This document shows, piece by piece, positions 37,264-50,126 of a stretch of 64,000 nucleotides of DNA. Position 1 is the first letter of the stretch. Each line of letters opens with the position of its first letter. Under the pieces are notes generated by a model that saw only the letters and a program-made list of their open reading frames with translations, made no database searches and was not told the DNA's origin. This DNA is from Epiperipatus broadwayi. Lineage: Eukaryota > Onychophora > Udeonychophora > Euonychophora > Peripatidae. Both the position numbers and the translations under genes were made by a program. Location of the stretch: assembly GCA_028023455.1 (NCBI GenBank), contig JAQFVV010000056.1, positions 2,666,001 to 2,730,000 of the forward strand, in the 5' to 3' direction.

Positions 37264-37549
37264 TAATGCTGGTTGATATATGATTGATGTATGGTTTTTT
37301 AGTTGCTCTTCTGAGTTAGCTGGCTGATCTCCCAATGATCTTACACAGAGATTCTCTAATCTCATGCTCCCCTTAAGTATTTTATATTTATATATATTTC
37401 AAATTATTGATTTTCTTTTTTTTTAACTTGGGAATGATGATGACTTTCCACCACCCAATTGAAATCTTTTTTATTCCTCCTACTGCCCCCATCCCATTAC
37501 AATATATAATCATTAAATTCAGTCAACACTTAGACAATTCCGATATCAG

Positions 37550-37935
37550 TAACAATCAACAATCTCAATCTGTTGTCAGGATTTTCAGTCTATATTCATC
37601 CTCCACTCCATCTCAAACAATCAGTACATATTACCACATGCATGTGAAAAAGCTAAAATGATCCCCAACATATGTATTTCATGCAGAACTAGCACTTATC
37701 AGTTGGAGCAGATCATAATCTCTCTCACACACACATATATATAATCAGTACTCAGCTTATATTAAAATAGCAATTTCTTAAACTTTAATGGTCAGGTTTC
37801 AGTCTTCTCACCCTTCCAATAATTTAACCTTCAACTTCACTGAAAAACCAAAGAAGGATGAAGATAGACTGAAATGCCAAAATTCAAATCTTTCTATTCT
37901 CTATAGTAAGCATTCAGTATATTGAATGAATAGGG
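37550..37935 (-). repeat. Family A copy with degenerate ribozyme
   Basis: Matches family A through CATGCATGTGAAAAAG, the hammerhead segment, and CACACACATATATATAATCAGT. It ends with the dispersed CATTCAGTATATTGAATGAATAGG tail shared with 12990-13015. It is a single copy, not inverted. Confidence 0.65.
37668..37712 (-). ncRNA. Family A hammerhead relic
   Basis: The core reads CUGAUAA (G8 to A), with helix II GUGCUAGUUCUGCAU and GAAA present. Helix I CUCCAA is partly kept. Probably inactive. Confidence 0.5.
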
Positions 37936-37939
37936 TAAT

Positions 37940-40900
37940 TATATATATATATAGTGAAGTCACAATTTGCACTGCAACAATATATACTACAAATTATACA
38001 CTTTCCAAAAAAATGTAAATAAACAAAAATTAACATTAAAATTCATATATTTTATTTATGATGGCAGACATTTTTTCATTTTGGAACTCTGTATGTGACA
38101 AGTTAATTGACAATGTTTGAGTTATGGTTTAAAGAACATACATTTTATTCTTTACTTTCTTTCCTTTTAAAATTTTGTTAACACACAGTATCTTATGTAA
38201 CAGTGCAGCTGGTCCATAGAAATTACGGGGTTGCAGCACCCCCCCCCCCAACATTTTTTTTATTATTAAATTTGTACTTGAAAATATCAATAATATAATA
38301 ATTATTTAATATTTTGCATACTTATTATGTAAATACAACTAATTAAACTGTTTTTAAAAAGCATATACTTGAGATTCTATTCAAAGGCACTATAAATTAT
38401 GGCAGTGTCAGAAACATCATATTCAGAAATTTCAGGAAGTTCCATTGAAATTTGTTTGTTTTATCAAAGCAAGTACTATTAGAGTTGCACACTGAGCATA
38501 TATATTCATTCTAATTTCTCTGCATAGCAAATAGATTTTTATTATTTTTATTTAAATAAAATCAGTTTTTTTCTTGTAATTAATATTTATAAATTAACAT
38601 ATATTTATTATAGAAAAAATATAACAAATAATAAAAGTATTATTTTAAATATTTATCATGATGAGTATTAGCGTTGAATAATAAAAAAAATATACAATTT
38701 TCCAATTGACATTATATTAAAATAAAAGGTAAAGGTCAATTTATTTCAGATATTATTTGTCAAACAACAGTTTAGTAAAAACAAAAAATACATTAAACCT
38801 TGTTATATCCTGAGGGTATTATTATCATGGCAAGTTTAAATAAACTCAAATACAGTTTGAAGTAACAAAGCAAATTTATTTAATGTCAAATAACAAAATA
38901 GTAAAAGGAATAAGCAATCAGAAATTCTATTAGATATCTCCAAAGTCTATAAATAAGCTTCTGCTTGTGTGTGTCAATTTCTACAGATGCACAGTAGATA
39001 ATTATAGATTATTATAACCCTTTGCATTTCTTCTTAAATGAAGAAAGTTCTTCTCACACTAGTTTGGGTATAAGAGAATTATATATACATGTTACGCTCA
39101 GTGATTCTTAACTTCAGCAGTTACACCTAGTGGTTTTTTTTATTTTATTTTATAAAAGTCTATTTTTATATAATTATTTCTCATTAGCATAATTGATGTT
39201 TAATAATATATATTCAAGTTTATTATTGACATATGAAGATTTTCTAGAGTTGCATAATAATGAGATATTTTATTCATATACTATCTGCACATATTTACAT
39301 CATTAAATAATAAACTTAATTACATTTTCAAATATACTATACATTCACAGACAGTACAGATCTTTTAACAATTAATGGTATGGAAAAATAAAATGGTTGT
39401 ATAGTTGTGAAATTAGAAATGTTTTCTTTGTTTTCATGTTTATATTTTGACAATGATATATTAATAAAACATTCAATTTCACAGGCCACAACTGATGTGT
39501 AATAAAATATTTTCTAAGAACAAAGCAAGAAGTTTTATAAAATTTAAGAGAATTCATCAAATACTTTTTTTATTTGATAAAATGAAAATTTAGTAGTGGC
39601 AGAAAAAAAAATTAAGATATTTTTTATTGCATCAGAAAGCATGAAGTCTGAAGAATTTAGCCAAAAATATGAAATAGGTAATTATAATTAGGAATTAATG
39701 TATAAATTTTAAAGCTGATACAGACTTAATACTTATGCATTTTAATATTTTCCCATCATACCCTATTAGCAGTTTAAGTTAATAGTTTGATATTTTATTT
39801 TATTAGTAACTTGATAATTTTCAGATTCATTAGCATTTCTAGAAGGAATTTTGAAAAAGGATGGTGTTTCTACTGGTTTATACTTCTATTTTATCATTAT
39901 TGTAAGTGATATTAGCATAGGTTTTTTTTAAAATGCAGTTTCTGCAGAATACTTTTTATTGGTCTCTCCATAAAAAAATCTGAAGAGGTCAGACAATCAG
40001 CTTAAATGTAATAAATTACTTTATTGTTTATGACAGAAAAAATACTCAAAAGGCATTGACTACTTTCATACAAAGATTTTGGAATAAACAAATTATGATT
40101 TTCTGCTTGTTAATAAAAATATTTTTGATTATTTTTACACACTAATTGATTGATTATTGTTTAAAATAAAAATAAATAAACATACAAACTTTCAATTTAT
40201 TCATTTATCCTTTATTTTTAAAAATAAAAGTTAATAAACTTGACTGTCTTATAAAGAAAGAAAACATCAGTTTCTATTACATCATTATTTGTCAAAAGTA
40301 ATATGATGTTAAAATCTTTTTTAAATATTGTAATTATAATAAAGTAGATATCAAATTTTAAAACATAATTAGATAAATTTACCATTAATCTAGCTTCATT
40401 CATTCACATTTAAAAAAAATTTAAATAAAAAATAATTCATCTGTTTTCTGAAAGTCTTTATACTAACTTAGTTGATGATGTTTGTGTTATATTGTTCTTA
40501 TTTACAAGTTAGTTTTTAAGTATTTAAAGAGTTCAAGTGTAATTTTTTAAGAATATAATTTATTTATAAAATTAAATTAAAATAAAATCAGTCCAACTTA
40601 TTGAGTTTTAGTATAAAATAAAAATAATATATAAAAGTGAAAGATTGAGCATTTTCAAAACTCTCACCAGGTGGAACAAAAGAAAATGACAAAATTTAAG
40701 AGAATTGAAACCAATATTATGAATCAAATATTGTACTTGATTTATTAGAAAGATAGGTTTACAAATAAAAGATATTCTAAACAATCATATTTCAACTTTC
40801 CAAATATAGTAAAAAAAACCAAGATGAAATAAATAGAATACATGATTAAAATATTAAATTTTTCTTATTGAATCATAATAGCAAAGCCTGTAAAAAAATG

Positions 40901-42540
40901 TTTGTTAAATTTGAAAAAAATAATGTAACATCATCATAATGCTATGAAATTCTATTCTAAAATTAAAAATTTTCATTTATAATTATAAAAATATTACAAA
41001 AAACTGTAAACAAAACATATTTCTTTTTTAACATTCGATAATTTTAGTATGCAATTTTACATTTTTGGCCAATTCACTCCCTGGTAAATTTTTCCACAAG
41101 TATTATATGCTAAAATGTGTATTTTTCTGTATATTTTATTATATAAAAATTTCATTCAAAAAATTACAATAGATGGTGGGAAATTAAAAGAAATTTGCCT
41201 TACAAAAGACAAGCCCCACTCTGACATATTCAGCCATTGTTCCAAGGCCAGATGGTAAAATGTTTGGTATATTAATACATTGTTTAAAGAAAATAGTCCC
41301 AATGACCAAAACATGTTTATTTGCAAATTTAATGCAGTTTTAGATATTTTTTACTATAATTTATACTATATTTATTAGATAGCAAGAAATATAAATTATT
41401 AATAACTTATTTTGACTAGAAATACTTTATTTTCCAAAATATAATGTTATATTAGCAGTTAACATGAATATGGGCTGAAACTATTTAAAAGTTTAATTTC
41501 CACATAAGCAATCTATTTATACTTATGAGCATGAAAATATGACAATTTTGCAATAAATATTCAAAAATTATAAACTTTTAAAACATAATTCATTAGATAT
41601 AAGAGAAATAAATAAATATTCATTCAAATTTTTTAAAATAATCAGAAATAATGAATATTTTTTTTTGATTTTGTAAACTGAAAATAATCTTTCTGAAATG
41701 ATGAAGCGTAATCTTTTTGTTTTGATTACAAGCTTATTTTTTAAATATTGATAAAAACAAAATGTGAACATTTAAAATTTATTTCAATAGTAAACAAAAA
41801 TATCTATCAATTGAAGTCAAATTTATTATTTTCTGATAAATAATCATTTAATCATATATTTTATGTTGATGTGTGGGACAATAAAAAATATCAGAAAATG
41901 TGGAAATGTTTGAGTCTAGGCTGCACTAAGAAAGGGTTAATAATTACTTTACATATATTTTGTAAAAGTAGTCATAAATATTTAAATAAACTGTAAAAAA
42001 TATACATTTTTTGCTCATTACTAATAATAAAAAAAAAGGAATGTATAAATTTGTTTACATGTGAAAGTTCAAATAATTCACCAACCAGCAACTTTCTAGG
42101 CTTTTGACAGCTCATTTGTAATACTTTTCTGTGAATTATTAATATCTTCAGACTTCTTTTTAAAGTAATAGTCCAATATTTATTTTAGTTTCACTTTTTA
42201 TTGTAAAATAAACATAAAATGGCAAAATTAAAATATCAAAACAATTAGAGAAATAATCATCTGCTGCTAACTAAATTGTTATTATGTCTCTGTAGAAAAA
42301 AAAAAGTTATTGAAAAAAAAAGATATCTTCCAGAGCATGTTTAATTACAAAAATTGACCATACTTCATTGTTTATTTTATTAAATAAAGATTTGATTTAA
42401 TAAATTTTTACTGTTTTTATTTTTGAGTAAATGTGTATGAGAAATTACCCAAAGCCAATAAATATACATATGTAAATTTCTTCTCTCAACTTATGATTAA
42501 AACCACATTATTTTAATTTTTTTAAATTTATAATATAGTC
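37940..42540. other. Long AT-rich stretch without recognised gene
   Basis: Only homopolymer and simple AT tracts are seen, including a C10 run at about 38240. Short open frames at 39372, 40218 and 41568 have biased composition and no recognisable motif. Confidence 0.5.
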
Positions 42541-43071
42541 TTAATTTATATATGTATATAATTCATATTATATATATATATTATAACAGTTCGATGGAAT
42601 GAGTCTTACCGTATCTACACTACAGAGCACCACTAGGCTACTTGAACCTAGAAAATTTATAGAGTAGGCAGATACACGCTGTTAAAGATCCAACTTTTAC
42701 ACATATATTTTATTCTGACCATTAGCCCAATGCCACTAGCTCAACAGAGCCATAGAGATTTATAAAATATATCTTCTTATCTAATAATATTTCATTTAAA
42801 AAATAAAAAATAAAAGAAGCCACTGCCAGTAAAACATTTATTTATGCACATATAAATAAAGAATTATTATTTTAGTCTAACTTCTATTTTTTTTACAAAA
42901 CATTATAACTTATTTTACTTTTGATTTTAATTTACAATTTAACTGTTTTTATTTTTTGATAAACAGAGCAAAACTCTCCATACAGTATTGCCACCTGTGC
43001 TAAACAGAATAATCAATGGATGCCAGAAGGCTTGTGCATAAAATCCCTATCCAATGCCTACTCATCAAATA

Positions 43072-43113
43072 TCCCCAGACTAGTTTCTGGCTTGTGGCCT
43101 TTGTCAGTGAGGA
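43072..43113 (-). ncRNA. Hammerhead ribozyme motif, family B, one core change
   Basis: CCUCA, core CUGACAA (G8 to A), AGGCCACAAGCCA hairpin, GAAACUAGUC, UGGGG. Helices I and III are intact and the triplet is GUC. The G8 change predicts loss of activity. Confidence 0.6.
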
Positions 43114-43525
43114 GCTTTGGATCTGAGAGCACTGCATCTAGATCTTACAATCTAATGCAACCTCTAGCAACCACCTTTTATCTCTACTTAACTACAAAAC
43201 TATGAGAATGAAATTGAAAGCACAAAAATATTTTCAATCTAAGCTCAATAGCTTATATAGTCATATGGATCTGAACTCAGTTCAGCACCCATACATTTTG
43301 GTGTCTTTGGCTCTTTTACAACCATAGCCACCACTATCCTATTAGGCAGGATTGGTGTTAAACCACTAAGCATCGCATGATCACATTTCCTATACTAGCA
43401 CATTAATTGTTGATAAACAGAGCAAAACTCTCCATACAGTATTGCCACCTGTGCTAAATAGAGTAATCAATTGATGCCAGGGGCTTGTGCATAAAATCCC
43501 TATCCAATGCCTACTCATCCAATAT

Positions 43526-43565
43526 CCCCAGACTAGTTTCTGGCTTGTGGCCTTCGTCAGTGAGG
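43526..43565 (-). ncRNA. Hammerhead ribozyme motif at the centre of the family B inversion
   Basis: Minus strand: CCUCA (43565-43561), CUGACGA core (43560-43554; N7 is free), GGC-CACAA-GCC helix II flanked by an A-A pair position, GAAA (43540-43537), ACU/AGU helix III, GUC triplet, then UGGGG (43530-43526). All invariant core bases are present. The loop of the inverted repeat (43537-43568) covers the core, so the long arms extend helix I. Confidence 0.72.
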
Positions 43566-43994
43566 AGACTAGTCTGGGGATATTGGATGAGTAGGCATTG
43601 GATAGGGATTTTATGCACAAGCCCCTGGCATCAAATGATTACTCTATTTAGCACAGGTGGCAATACTGTATGGAGAGTTTTGCTCTGTTTATCAACAATT
43701 AATGTGCTAGTATAGGAAATGTGATCATGTGATGCTTAGTGGTTTAACACCAATCCTGCCTAATAGGATAGTGGTGGCTATGGTTGTAAAAGAGCCAAAG
43801 ACACCAAAATGTATGGGTGCTGAACTGAGTTCAGACCCATATGACTATATAAGCTATTGAGCTTAGATTGAAAATATTTTTTGTGTTTTCAATTTCATTC
43901 TCATAGTTTTGTAGTTAAGTAGAGATAAAAGGTGGTTGCTAGAGAGTTGCATTAGATCCTAAGATCTAGATGCAGTGCTCTCAGATCCAAAGCT

Positions 43995-44034
43995 CCTCAC
44001 TGATGAAGGCCACAAGCCAGAAACTAGTCTGGGG
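43995..44034 (+). ncRNA. Hammerhead ribozyme motif, family B, best copy
   Basis: CCTCA 43995-43999, CTGATGA 44000-44006, AGGCCACAAGCCA 44007-44019, GAAA 44020-44023, CT/AG helix III 44024-44027, U 44028, C 44029, TGGGG 44030-44034. Helix I is CCUCA/UGGGG with one G-U. Helix III (ACU/AGU) has no loop. Predicted cleavage follows 44029. The caveat is an A-A mismatch at the helix II closing position, shared by the whole family. Confidence 0.75.
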
Positions 44035-44199
44035 ATATTGGATGAGTAGGCATTGGATAGGGATTTTATGCACAAGCCTTCTGGCATCCATTGATTACTC
44101 TGTTTAGCACAGGTGGCAATACTGTATGGAGAGTTTTGCTCTGTTTATCAACAATTAATGTGCTAGTATAGGAAATGTGATCATATGATGTTTTTATTT

Positions 44200-46375
44200 T
44201 ATTTTAAAAGTTTGCACAGATGAGTTTAATATTTATTAGAGTGTCGAGTATGAATAAACTATATAGATTGCATTGAAAAGAAAATATTCTATCCCTGATT
44301 TAACCTTAGGCCAAACGTTCGCAGCCAAACCAACATCAATCCATCTGATATATTGATGTATTCAATGCAGTATGAATATGACAGCACAAAATACCATACT
44401 GTCAGGAATGTACATCTGAACAGCATGGTTAGAAGACATTGACTTTCATCCAGACAGGAATGCTACATCTGTCTGGCAAGAAGAACAATAAAAAAAACTC
44501 CATAGGAAGGGACTACATTTTCCATCTTACTATCCCCTTCCATAGGCAAAAAACGGGTGTGCAGTGTATAATGCGATCCTGCCCATAGTGGACCTCATAC
44601 TACATCTACTAATTACACCAATATATCCAATCCATTGACCCAATTTAACTACAAAACAAATAACCTAAGATTTACCCTCCCTTAAACTCACGTATATATA
44701 TTTACAAATCTATGTAGCTATTCATGCCTGACTTAAATTTAACATTTATATAAGCTATTTAAAAGAGAAAAAAAAATGTAAAAACTTAAAAGAACAGAAA
44801 AAACAAATTAATGGAAATGATTTACAAAAAATAATACATTCAATAAAACAATTATTATTAACTGATTAAGTCTGGTCAGATAGGAATTTCTATTTCAATA
44901 ATTTAAATACCGGGAAAGTTTATACTTAGTGTTCATTAATTAACTAATGTTCTTAAGGTTTTAACATACTGGAAGTTTCCTTTTTAGAATTAAAGTTCAT
45001 TAGTTAGAGTTCTTACTGTTTTAAAAATCCATGCTTAGCAGTTACTTGCCATTTGGAGCCAGCGTTAATTCCCCTGATGTCCTGTGATCCTCAATATAGG
45101 AAAAATGATGTCATTTCTCTTTCCTTTTAGCAAAACTGAAGGGATTGAAGAGTGCATCTTTTCAATCCCTTCTCCTTCAAATCTCTCCACACTAACACAT
45201 ATAGTCACATCTCTATCTTCTCTCCCAGCTCTTTCTTCACTAACCAAAATTTATTTCCAAACTTTTTCTTTTATATTAGAATTTTGGATTCAGTGGACAT
45301 TATGTCATGATGATGGTGATGGTCTTTTCATTGAGGTCCATTTCCTGAGGGATTTCTTTTATTGGACATTAGTTTCTATAGTTTTTTTCTCTCCTATCTG
45401 ACCATTGCTTATACATTTCTGCAATGCCCAAGGGCTAGCTTTCATTTAACTAATTAAAACAATCATTTCCATTTTACAATAGTATTAATTAATTTATTGT
45501 GCATTCTTAAAGATATATTTTTATCTTTAAATCTTTTAAGTTTTTTCTGAAAATTTAGTCTTAAAACTTTCTTTTTTTTTTTAATAAAGTTTTCTTTTAG
45601 TAATTTTTTATCTGCGCGATTTTATATGTTAGAGTTTAGATGATTTTTAATTTTCAATTTTTAATTCTTAAAAAAGAAGTTTTTATTTGTGAACTTTTAT
45701 TTTTCATGTTTAATTAAAAAAAAAAATGTAACGGCGTATGTGCCCATTACAATATATTTACATGCATGTTGAAAATAATGTACACCAGCAATATGGTAAG
45801 CAATACATATTATAATCAAATTTTTTCAATAAATTTTGAGCTATTATTTGTAATATACAAAACATGCAAAATATAATGGTTATTATGGCTCCATTGAATA
45901 TATAATTAATCAGTATTCCATTTTAAGATTATGTAAATCAGAGAACATTTAAAAAAATAATATTTATATATGAATTAACAGACTGTTGATTAGTTATATT
46001 ATATCTGGCTATAGATTATTGATTCACAATGGTTTAAAAATGAGTACAAATTGTCTCCCAGTATAAAATTTGATTGGTACTCATAATAAAAGAATGTTTA
46101 TACCTGCATTTGATTCAAATTTTAATAATATCATTTGTCAGACTTTCTATCCCTATAAGATATGATATAACATACATAAATGACATTTTTCATTTATTAA
46201 ATGGCATGATAAAAAAGCCTGTTCCATTAATACTAAAAGTGATTGAAAAGGTGGTCATTCATATAATATATATAATGGAATGTAGAGATACAATAGATAA
46301 AATAAATAAGGACAAATACCAAATAGCTCAACAACATTAACTCAGCTAGTGTCTAAATAAATAAGTAAATAATTT
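44200..46375. other. Unassigned sequence, moderately higher GC at 44280-44680
   Basis: Pieces of frame at 44400-44560 (FHPDRNATSVWQEEQ, GLHFPSYYPLP) look coding-derived and may be a dead transposase, but I cannot name it. A TGTAACGGCG...CCCATTACA segment at 45728-45757 followed by ATATATT resembles the terminal motif of the TGTAAC elements. Reading frames at 45065-45401 overlap on both strands and are not supported. Confidence 0.3.
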
Positions 46376-46379
46376 ATGC

Positions 46380-46890
46380 CAATAAACCTCACATGATCAC
46401 CATTTCTTATGCTTGCTCATAACTGTTATTAAAACAGGCAAAACTCTCTATACATATTACCACTCAGTGCAAGCCAGAGTTATAGAGAGTTTTTCTTGTT
46501 TTTATAACAGTTATGAGCAAGCATAAGAAATGGTGATCATGTGATATTTATTGGCTTAAAACCAATCTTGCCTAATAGGAACGTGATGGCTATGGTTATT
46601 AAAGAACCAATCTTGGATTGAAAATATTATAGTGTTTTCAATTTAAGACTCATAGTTTTGTAGTTAAGTAGAGATAAAAAGCAGAGAGTTGCATTAGATC
46701 CTAAGATCTAGGTGCAGTGCTCTTAGATTCAAGGCTCCTCACTGATGAAGGCCACAAGCCAGAAACCAGTTTGGGAATATTGGACGAGTAGGCACTAGAT
46801 GGGGATTTTATGCACAAGCCTTCTGGAATCTATTTATTACTCTGGCTTCCACTGAGTGGCAATACATATAGAGAGTTTTGCTTGTTTAAA
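46380..46890. repeat. Family B copy with short inverted left end
   Basis: The segment 46380-46470 is an inverted copy of 46480-46570 (CACATGATCACCATTTCTTATGC / GCATAAGAAATGGTGATCATGTG). From there one unit continues in plus orientation through CCTAATAGG, AAGTAGAGATAAAA and the ribozyme, ending AGAGAGTTTTGCTTG. Confidence 0.75.
46737..46776 (+). ncRNA. Hammerhead ribozyme motif, family B
   Basis: CCTCA, CTGATGA (46742-46748), AGGCCACAAGCCA, GAAA, then CCAGTT and TGGGA. The triplet is GUU, which is still of NUH type. Helix III is reduced to two pairs. Helix I retains CCUCA/UUGGG pairing with shifts. Confidence 0.6.
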
Positions 46891-46894
46891 TAAT

Positions 46895-47960
46895 TTATGC
46901 TTAAAAATATTTATAAATCTCAATATAATGAACTAGTAATATTATTCACTTTAATTTTAAATAACAAAGAATTATACAATATCTTCCCAAGAAACTGGTA
47001 GACTCATTTTCACGCAAGCTAAATGAATATTATTGCTAACCTAACTACAGCACAGTTATATGATTTAAATCTTTTATTGCAACAACACATGTAAGTTTGT
47101 AGAACAGATAAAGAGCATGAGATAAAATCAAAAACCAGAGATTTATTTTAAATATAAGTAATAAACAACAAAGGTTTAATTAAATTTCAACATATTTTAA
47201 GAAGTAACAAAGTATAGTATTAATAAAAAACAAATAAAATTCCTGGGATTCACAATGAACTCATGTCTCCATTTCTGTTCGTTAACATATAACAATTTGA
47301 TTTTACTAACATTGGATAAAGGTATAGCTGTTTTAAAAAATAATAAAATTATGGATGTGATCAAATATAATGTGCAAGAATAATTTAATAGTTTATTTAT
47401 ATACACATGTTTGACAACAAATATCAAATCAAAAGAATAGCTCACATTCCACATCTACAGTTGAGCTTTCATGTCTACTGCCCATGTTTTTTTTATAAAA
47501 CATAAGAAAATTTAGAATTTTGGGAAAGTCTTTTAAAATGATTTTTATTTCAGAATATAATAGTAGCAACACTACATTTATCTGCATGTGAAGAAAAGTT
47601 TCTCTTAATCATATCATCATCATCAAAATTGTTCCACCATTTAAAATGAAATACATATCTAAAGCTTCATGAATAAATAAATTTAACCTCATGAGATAGA
47701 AATTAAACAAAATTATTAATACTATGATCATTATTTTTTATTACTTCTTATTGTTTTATTTTTAAAAAATATTCAATTATATTTTCATCAATAATTTATT
47801 TAGCAGACTTGTATCACTTTTATTTATGCTATAAATCTTGAATATAAATCAATTTCAATGGTATTAATTAATATTACATTTTATTATTTCTGTGTATGTA
47901 CTTTTTTGTTTTTATTATTAAATATTTTGTAGTTTGCATAACTGAACAGTAATGTACAAT
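46895..47960. other. AT-rich stretch without recognised gene
   Basis: Nothing recognised. The frame at 47197-47454 (minus) has no known motif. Confidence 0.45.
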
Positions 47961-47963
47961 ATT

Positions 47964-47966
<3 letters not shown>

Positions 47967-48005
<39 letters not shown>
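47967..48005. repeat. (TA)n microsatellite, left flank of PLE palindrome
   Basis: A TA run of about 19 units ending TATATGTTAAAACG. PLE insertions are often associated with TA-rich targets. Confidence 0.95.
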
Positions 48006-48008
<3 letters not shown>

Positions 48009-48091
48009 AAAACGAAGATTTGCACGGGTTAAATATATAAAATACATATTTTGCGGGTTCATCCGTGTTAAAAACTTTTAATATCAATATA

Positions 48092-48140
48092 CTGACGTTT
48101 CGACTTGGTCACACAAGCCATCCACAGAGTTATAAAAAGG
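48092..48140 (-). ncRNA. PLE-type hammerhead remnant, left arm
   Basis: Minus strand: CTGTGGAT, then a GGCTTG/CAAGTC hairpin, GAAACGUC with a two-pair helix III (AC/GU), and AGTATATTGAT. The 3' half matches the minimal PLE hammerhead. The 5' core (expected CUGAUGA) is changed in the same way in both arms, so it predates the palindrome. Confidence 0.5.
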
Positions 48141-48221
48141 TAGAAAGACGGTTGTAGAGGCGCTACAATCACTGGTTTGAATAAAACATTAAAAATCCCA
48201 CCAATAGCAAAAATGTTAAAT

Positions 48222-49126
48222 TTAAGAATGTTTTTTAAAGAAATCTTTCCAAATAGGAGGAAGTTTGCAGATATCATCTCGCTTATTGATACAATCTGGC
48301 CTTTTAAGTATCTCAATGGCTTCTCTGATTTTGCATTGGTAGAGATTATCACATCTGGATATGATCCTGGTACTAGAAAAATCTATTTTATGACCTGAAT
48401 CTATAGTATGGAGTGAGAGTGCTGATGATGATGAGTGTTGTTTAACTGCATTAGCATGCTCATCTCTCCTACACTGATGCGACGATTACTCATACCTATG
48501 TAAGAAGCTTTACAATTTTTACATGAGATTTGATAGACACCATGAGATTCAAGAGGGATTGAATCCTTAGGCTTGGTTATTATATTGCTGATCTTTTGAT
48601 GAGCAGAAAATGCTGTATCTATATTATAGCGTTTTAATATACGTCCGATACTGTCTGTAGTTCCTTTTACATATGGAACACAAATCCTAATAGCTGACTT
48701 ATCATCTTTTTGTTTTCTATTTTGTCTATTTTGGGCTTGAAATAAGGGTTTTTTTATAAATTTGTAATTATAACTATTTGCTAATAAAACACTATTAATA
48801 TGATTTATTTCTTCTTTCAGATGTGTGTCATCTGAAAGGTTAATTGCTCTATTTAAAAGAGTTTTGGCTACAGAAACTATCTGAGTTGGGTGATGATGAG
48901 AATGGAAATGTAAATATCTGTCTGTGTGTGTATCCTTTCTGTAAATAGAAAAAGATAAACTATTTGGTGTTCTGGTGACTAGAACATCAAGAAAAGGGAG
49001 TTTTCCATCAGACTCTGTCTCCATTGTAAATTTAATATGAGGATGCATATTATTTAAATGTAAGAAAAAATCATCTAATGTATTTTTTCCATGTTGCCAT
49101 ATGACAAAAGTGTCATCTATGTATCT
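48222..49126 (-). pseudogene. Penelope-like element RT C-terminus and GIY-YIG endonuclease, left arm
   Basis: The open part 49153-48401 reads through the palindrome centre. Motifs are YLRYIDDTFVIW (RT motif with the catalytic DD), FTMETESDGKLPFLDVLV, and FSIYRKDTHTDRYLHFHS. Later come PLESHGVYQISCKNC and YIGMSNRRISV (the GIY-YIG signature as GVY...YIG). A single T deletion just after NRRISV shifts the frame, so the end of the nuclease is out of frame until the family stop at 48222. The RT N-terminal two-thirds is absent. The protein would reverse-transcribe element RNA and nick target DNA. Confidence 0.93.
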
Positions 49127-49127
49127 C

Positions 49128-50033
49128 AGATACATAGATGACACTTTTGTCATATGGCAACATGGAAAAAATACATTAGATGATTTTTTCTTACATTTAA
49201 ATAATATGCATCCTCATATTAAATTTACAATGGAGACAGAGTCTGATGGAAAACTCCCTTTTCTTGATGTTCTAGTCACCAGAACACCAAATAGTTTATC
49301 TTTTTCTATTTACAGAAAGGATACACACACAGACAGATATTTACATTTCCATTCTCATCATCACCCAACTCAGATAGTTTCTGTAGCCAAAACTCTTTTA
49401 ATAGAGCAATTAACCTTTCAGATGACACACATCTGAAAGAAGAAATAAATCATATTAATAGTGTTTTATTAGCAAATAGTTATAATTACAAATTTATAAA
49501 AAAAAGCCTTATTTCAAGCCCAAAATAGACAAAATAGGAAACAAAAAGATGATAAGTCAGCTATTAGGATTTGTGTTCCATATGTAAAAGGAACTACAGA
49601 CAGTATCGGACGTATATTAAAACGCTATAATATAGATACAGCATTTTCTGCTCATCAAAAGATCAGCAATATAATAACCAAGCCTAAGGATTCAATCCCT
49701 CTTGAATCTCATGGTGTCTATCAAATCTCATGTAAAAATTGTAAAGCTTCTTACATAGGTATGAGTAATCGTCGCATCAGTGTTAGGAGAGATGAGCATG
49801 CTAATGCAGTTAAACAACACTCATCATCATCAGCACTCTCACTCCATACTATAGATTCAGGTCATAAAATAGATTTTTCTAGTACCAGGATCATATCCAG
49901 ATGTGATAATCTCTACCAATGCAAAATCAGAGAAGCCATTGAGATACTTAAAAGGCCAGATTGTATCAATAAGCGAGATGATACGTGCAAACTTCCTCCT
50001 ATTTGGAAAGATTTCTTTAAAAAACATTCTTAA
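49128..50033 (+). pseudogene. Penelope-like element RT C-terminus and GIY-YIG endonuclease, right arm
   Basis: The same domains as the left arm, in plus orientation. A one-base deletion in the TTTTAAATAG stretch (near 49400) shifts frame after AKTLL, and a change in an A run near 49500 follows. From 49761 the endonuclease frame is open (MSNRRISVRRDEHA ... LPPIWKDFF) to a TAA at 50031-50033. The left arm lacks these two lesions and the right arm lacks the left arm's deletion, so the arms decayed independently. Confidence 0.93.
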
Positions 50034-50126
50034 ATTTAACATTTTTGCTATTGGTGGGATTTTTAATGTTTTATTCAAACCAGTGATTGTAGCGCCTCTA
50101 CAACCGTCTTTCTACCTTTTTATAAC

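Larger units (their letters stand above)
42958..44195. repeat. Family B: inverted pair of tandem 455-bp ribozyme repeats
   Basis: Left half (minus): a unit start GATAAACAGAGC at 42958 and again at 43412, a period of 454. Right half (plus): predicted ribozyme cleavage sites after 43574 and after 44029, a period of 455. The arms meet at 43536 and 43569. The 32 unpaired bases between them are the hammerhead core itself. Arms are nearly identical. Shared motifs include CTGAACTGAGTTCAG and CCTAATAGGATAGTGG. Short frames at 43390-43620 and 43485-43715 are this repeat read on both strands, not genes. Confidence 0.88.

Noticed and set aside
43390-43715. Mirrored 76-codon frames in family B
   Set aside because: They cross the palindrome and the ribozyme core. 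The shared protein is a by-product of the inversion.
45065-45401. Overlapping frames on both strands as a host gene
   Set aside because: Both strands are open over the same bases. There is no domain, start context or splice support.
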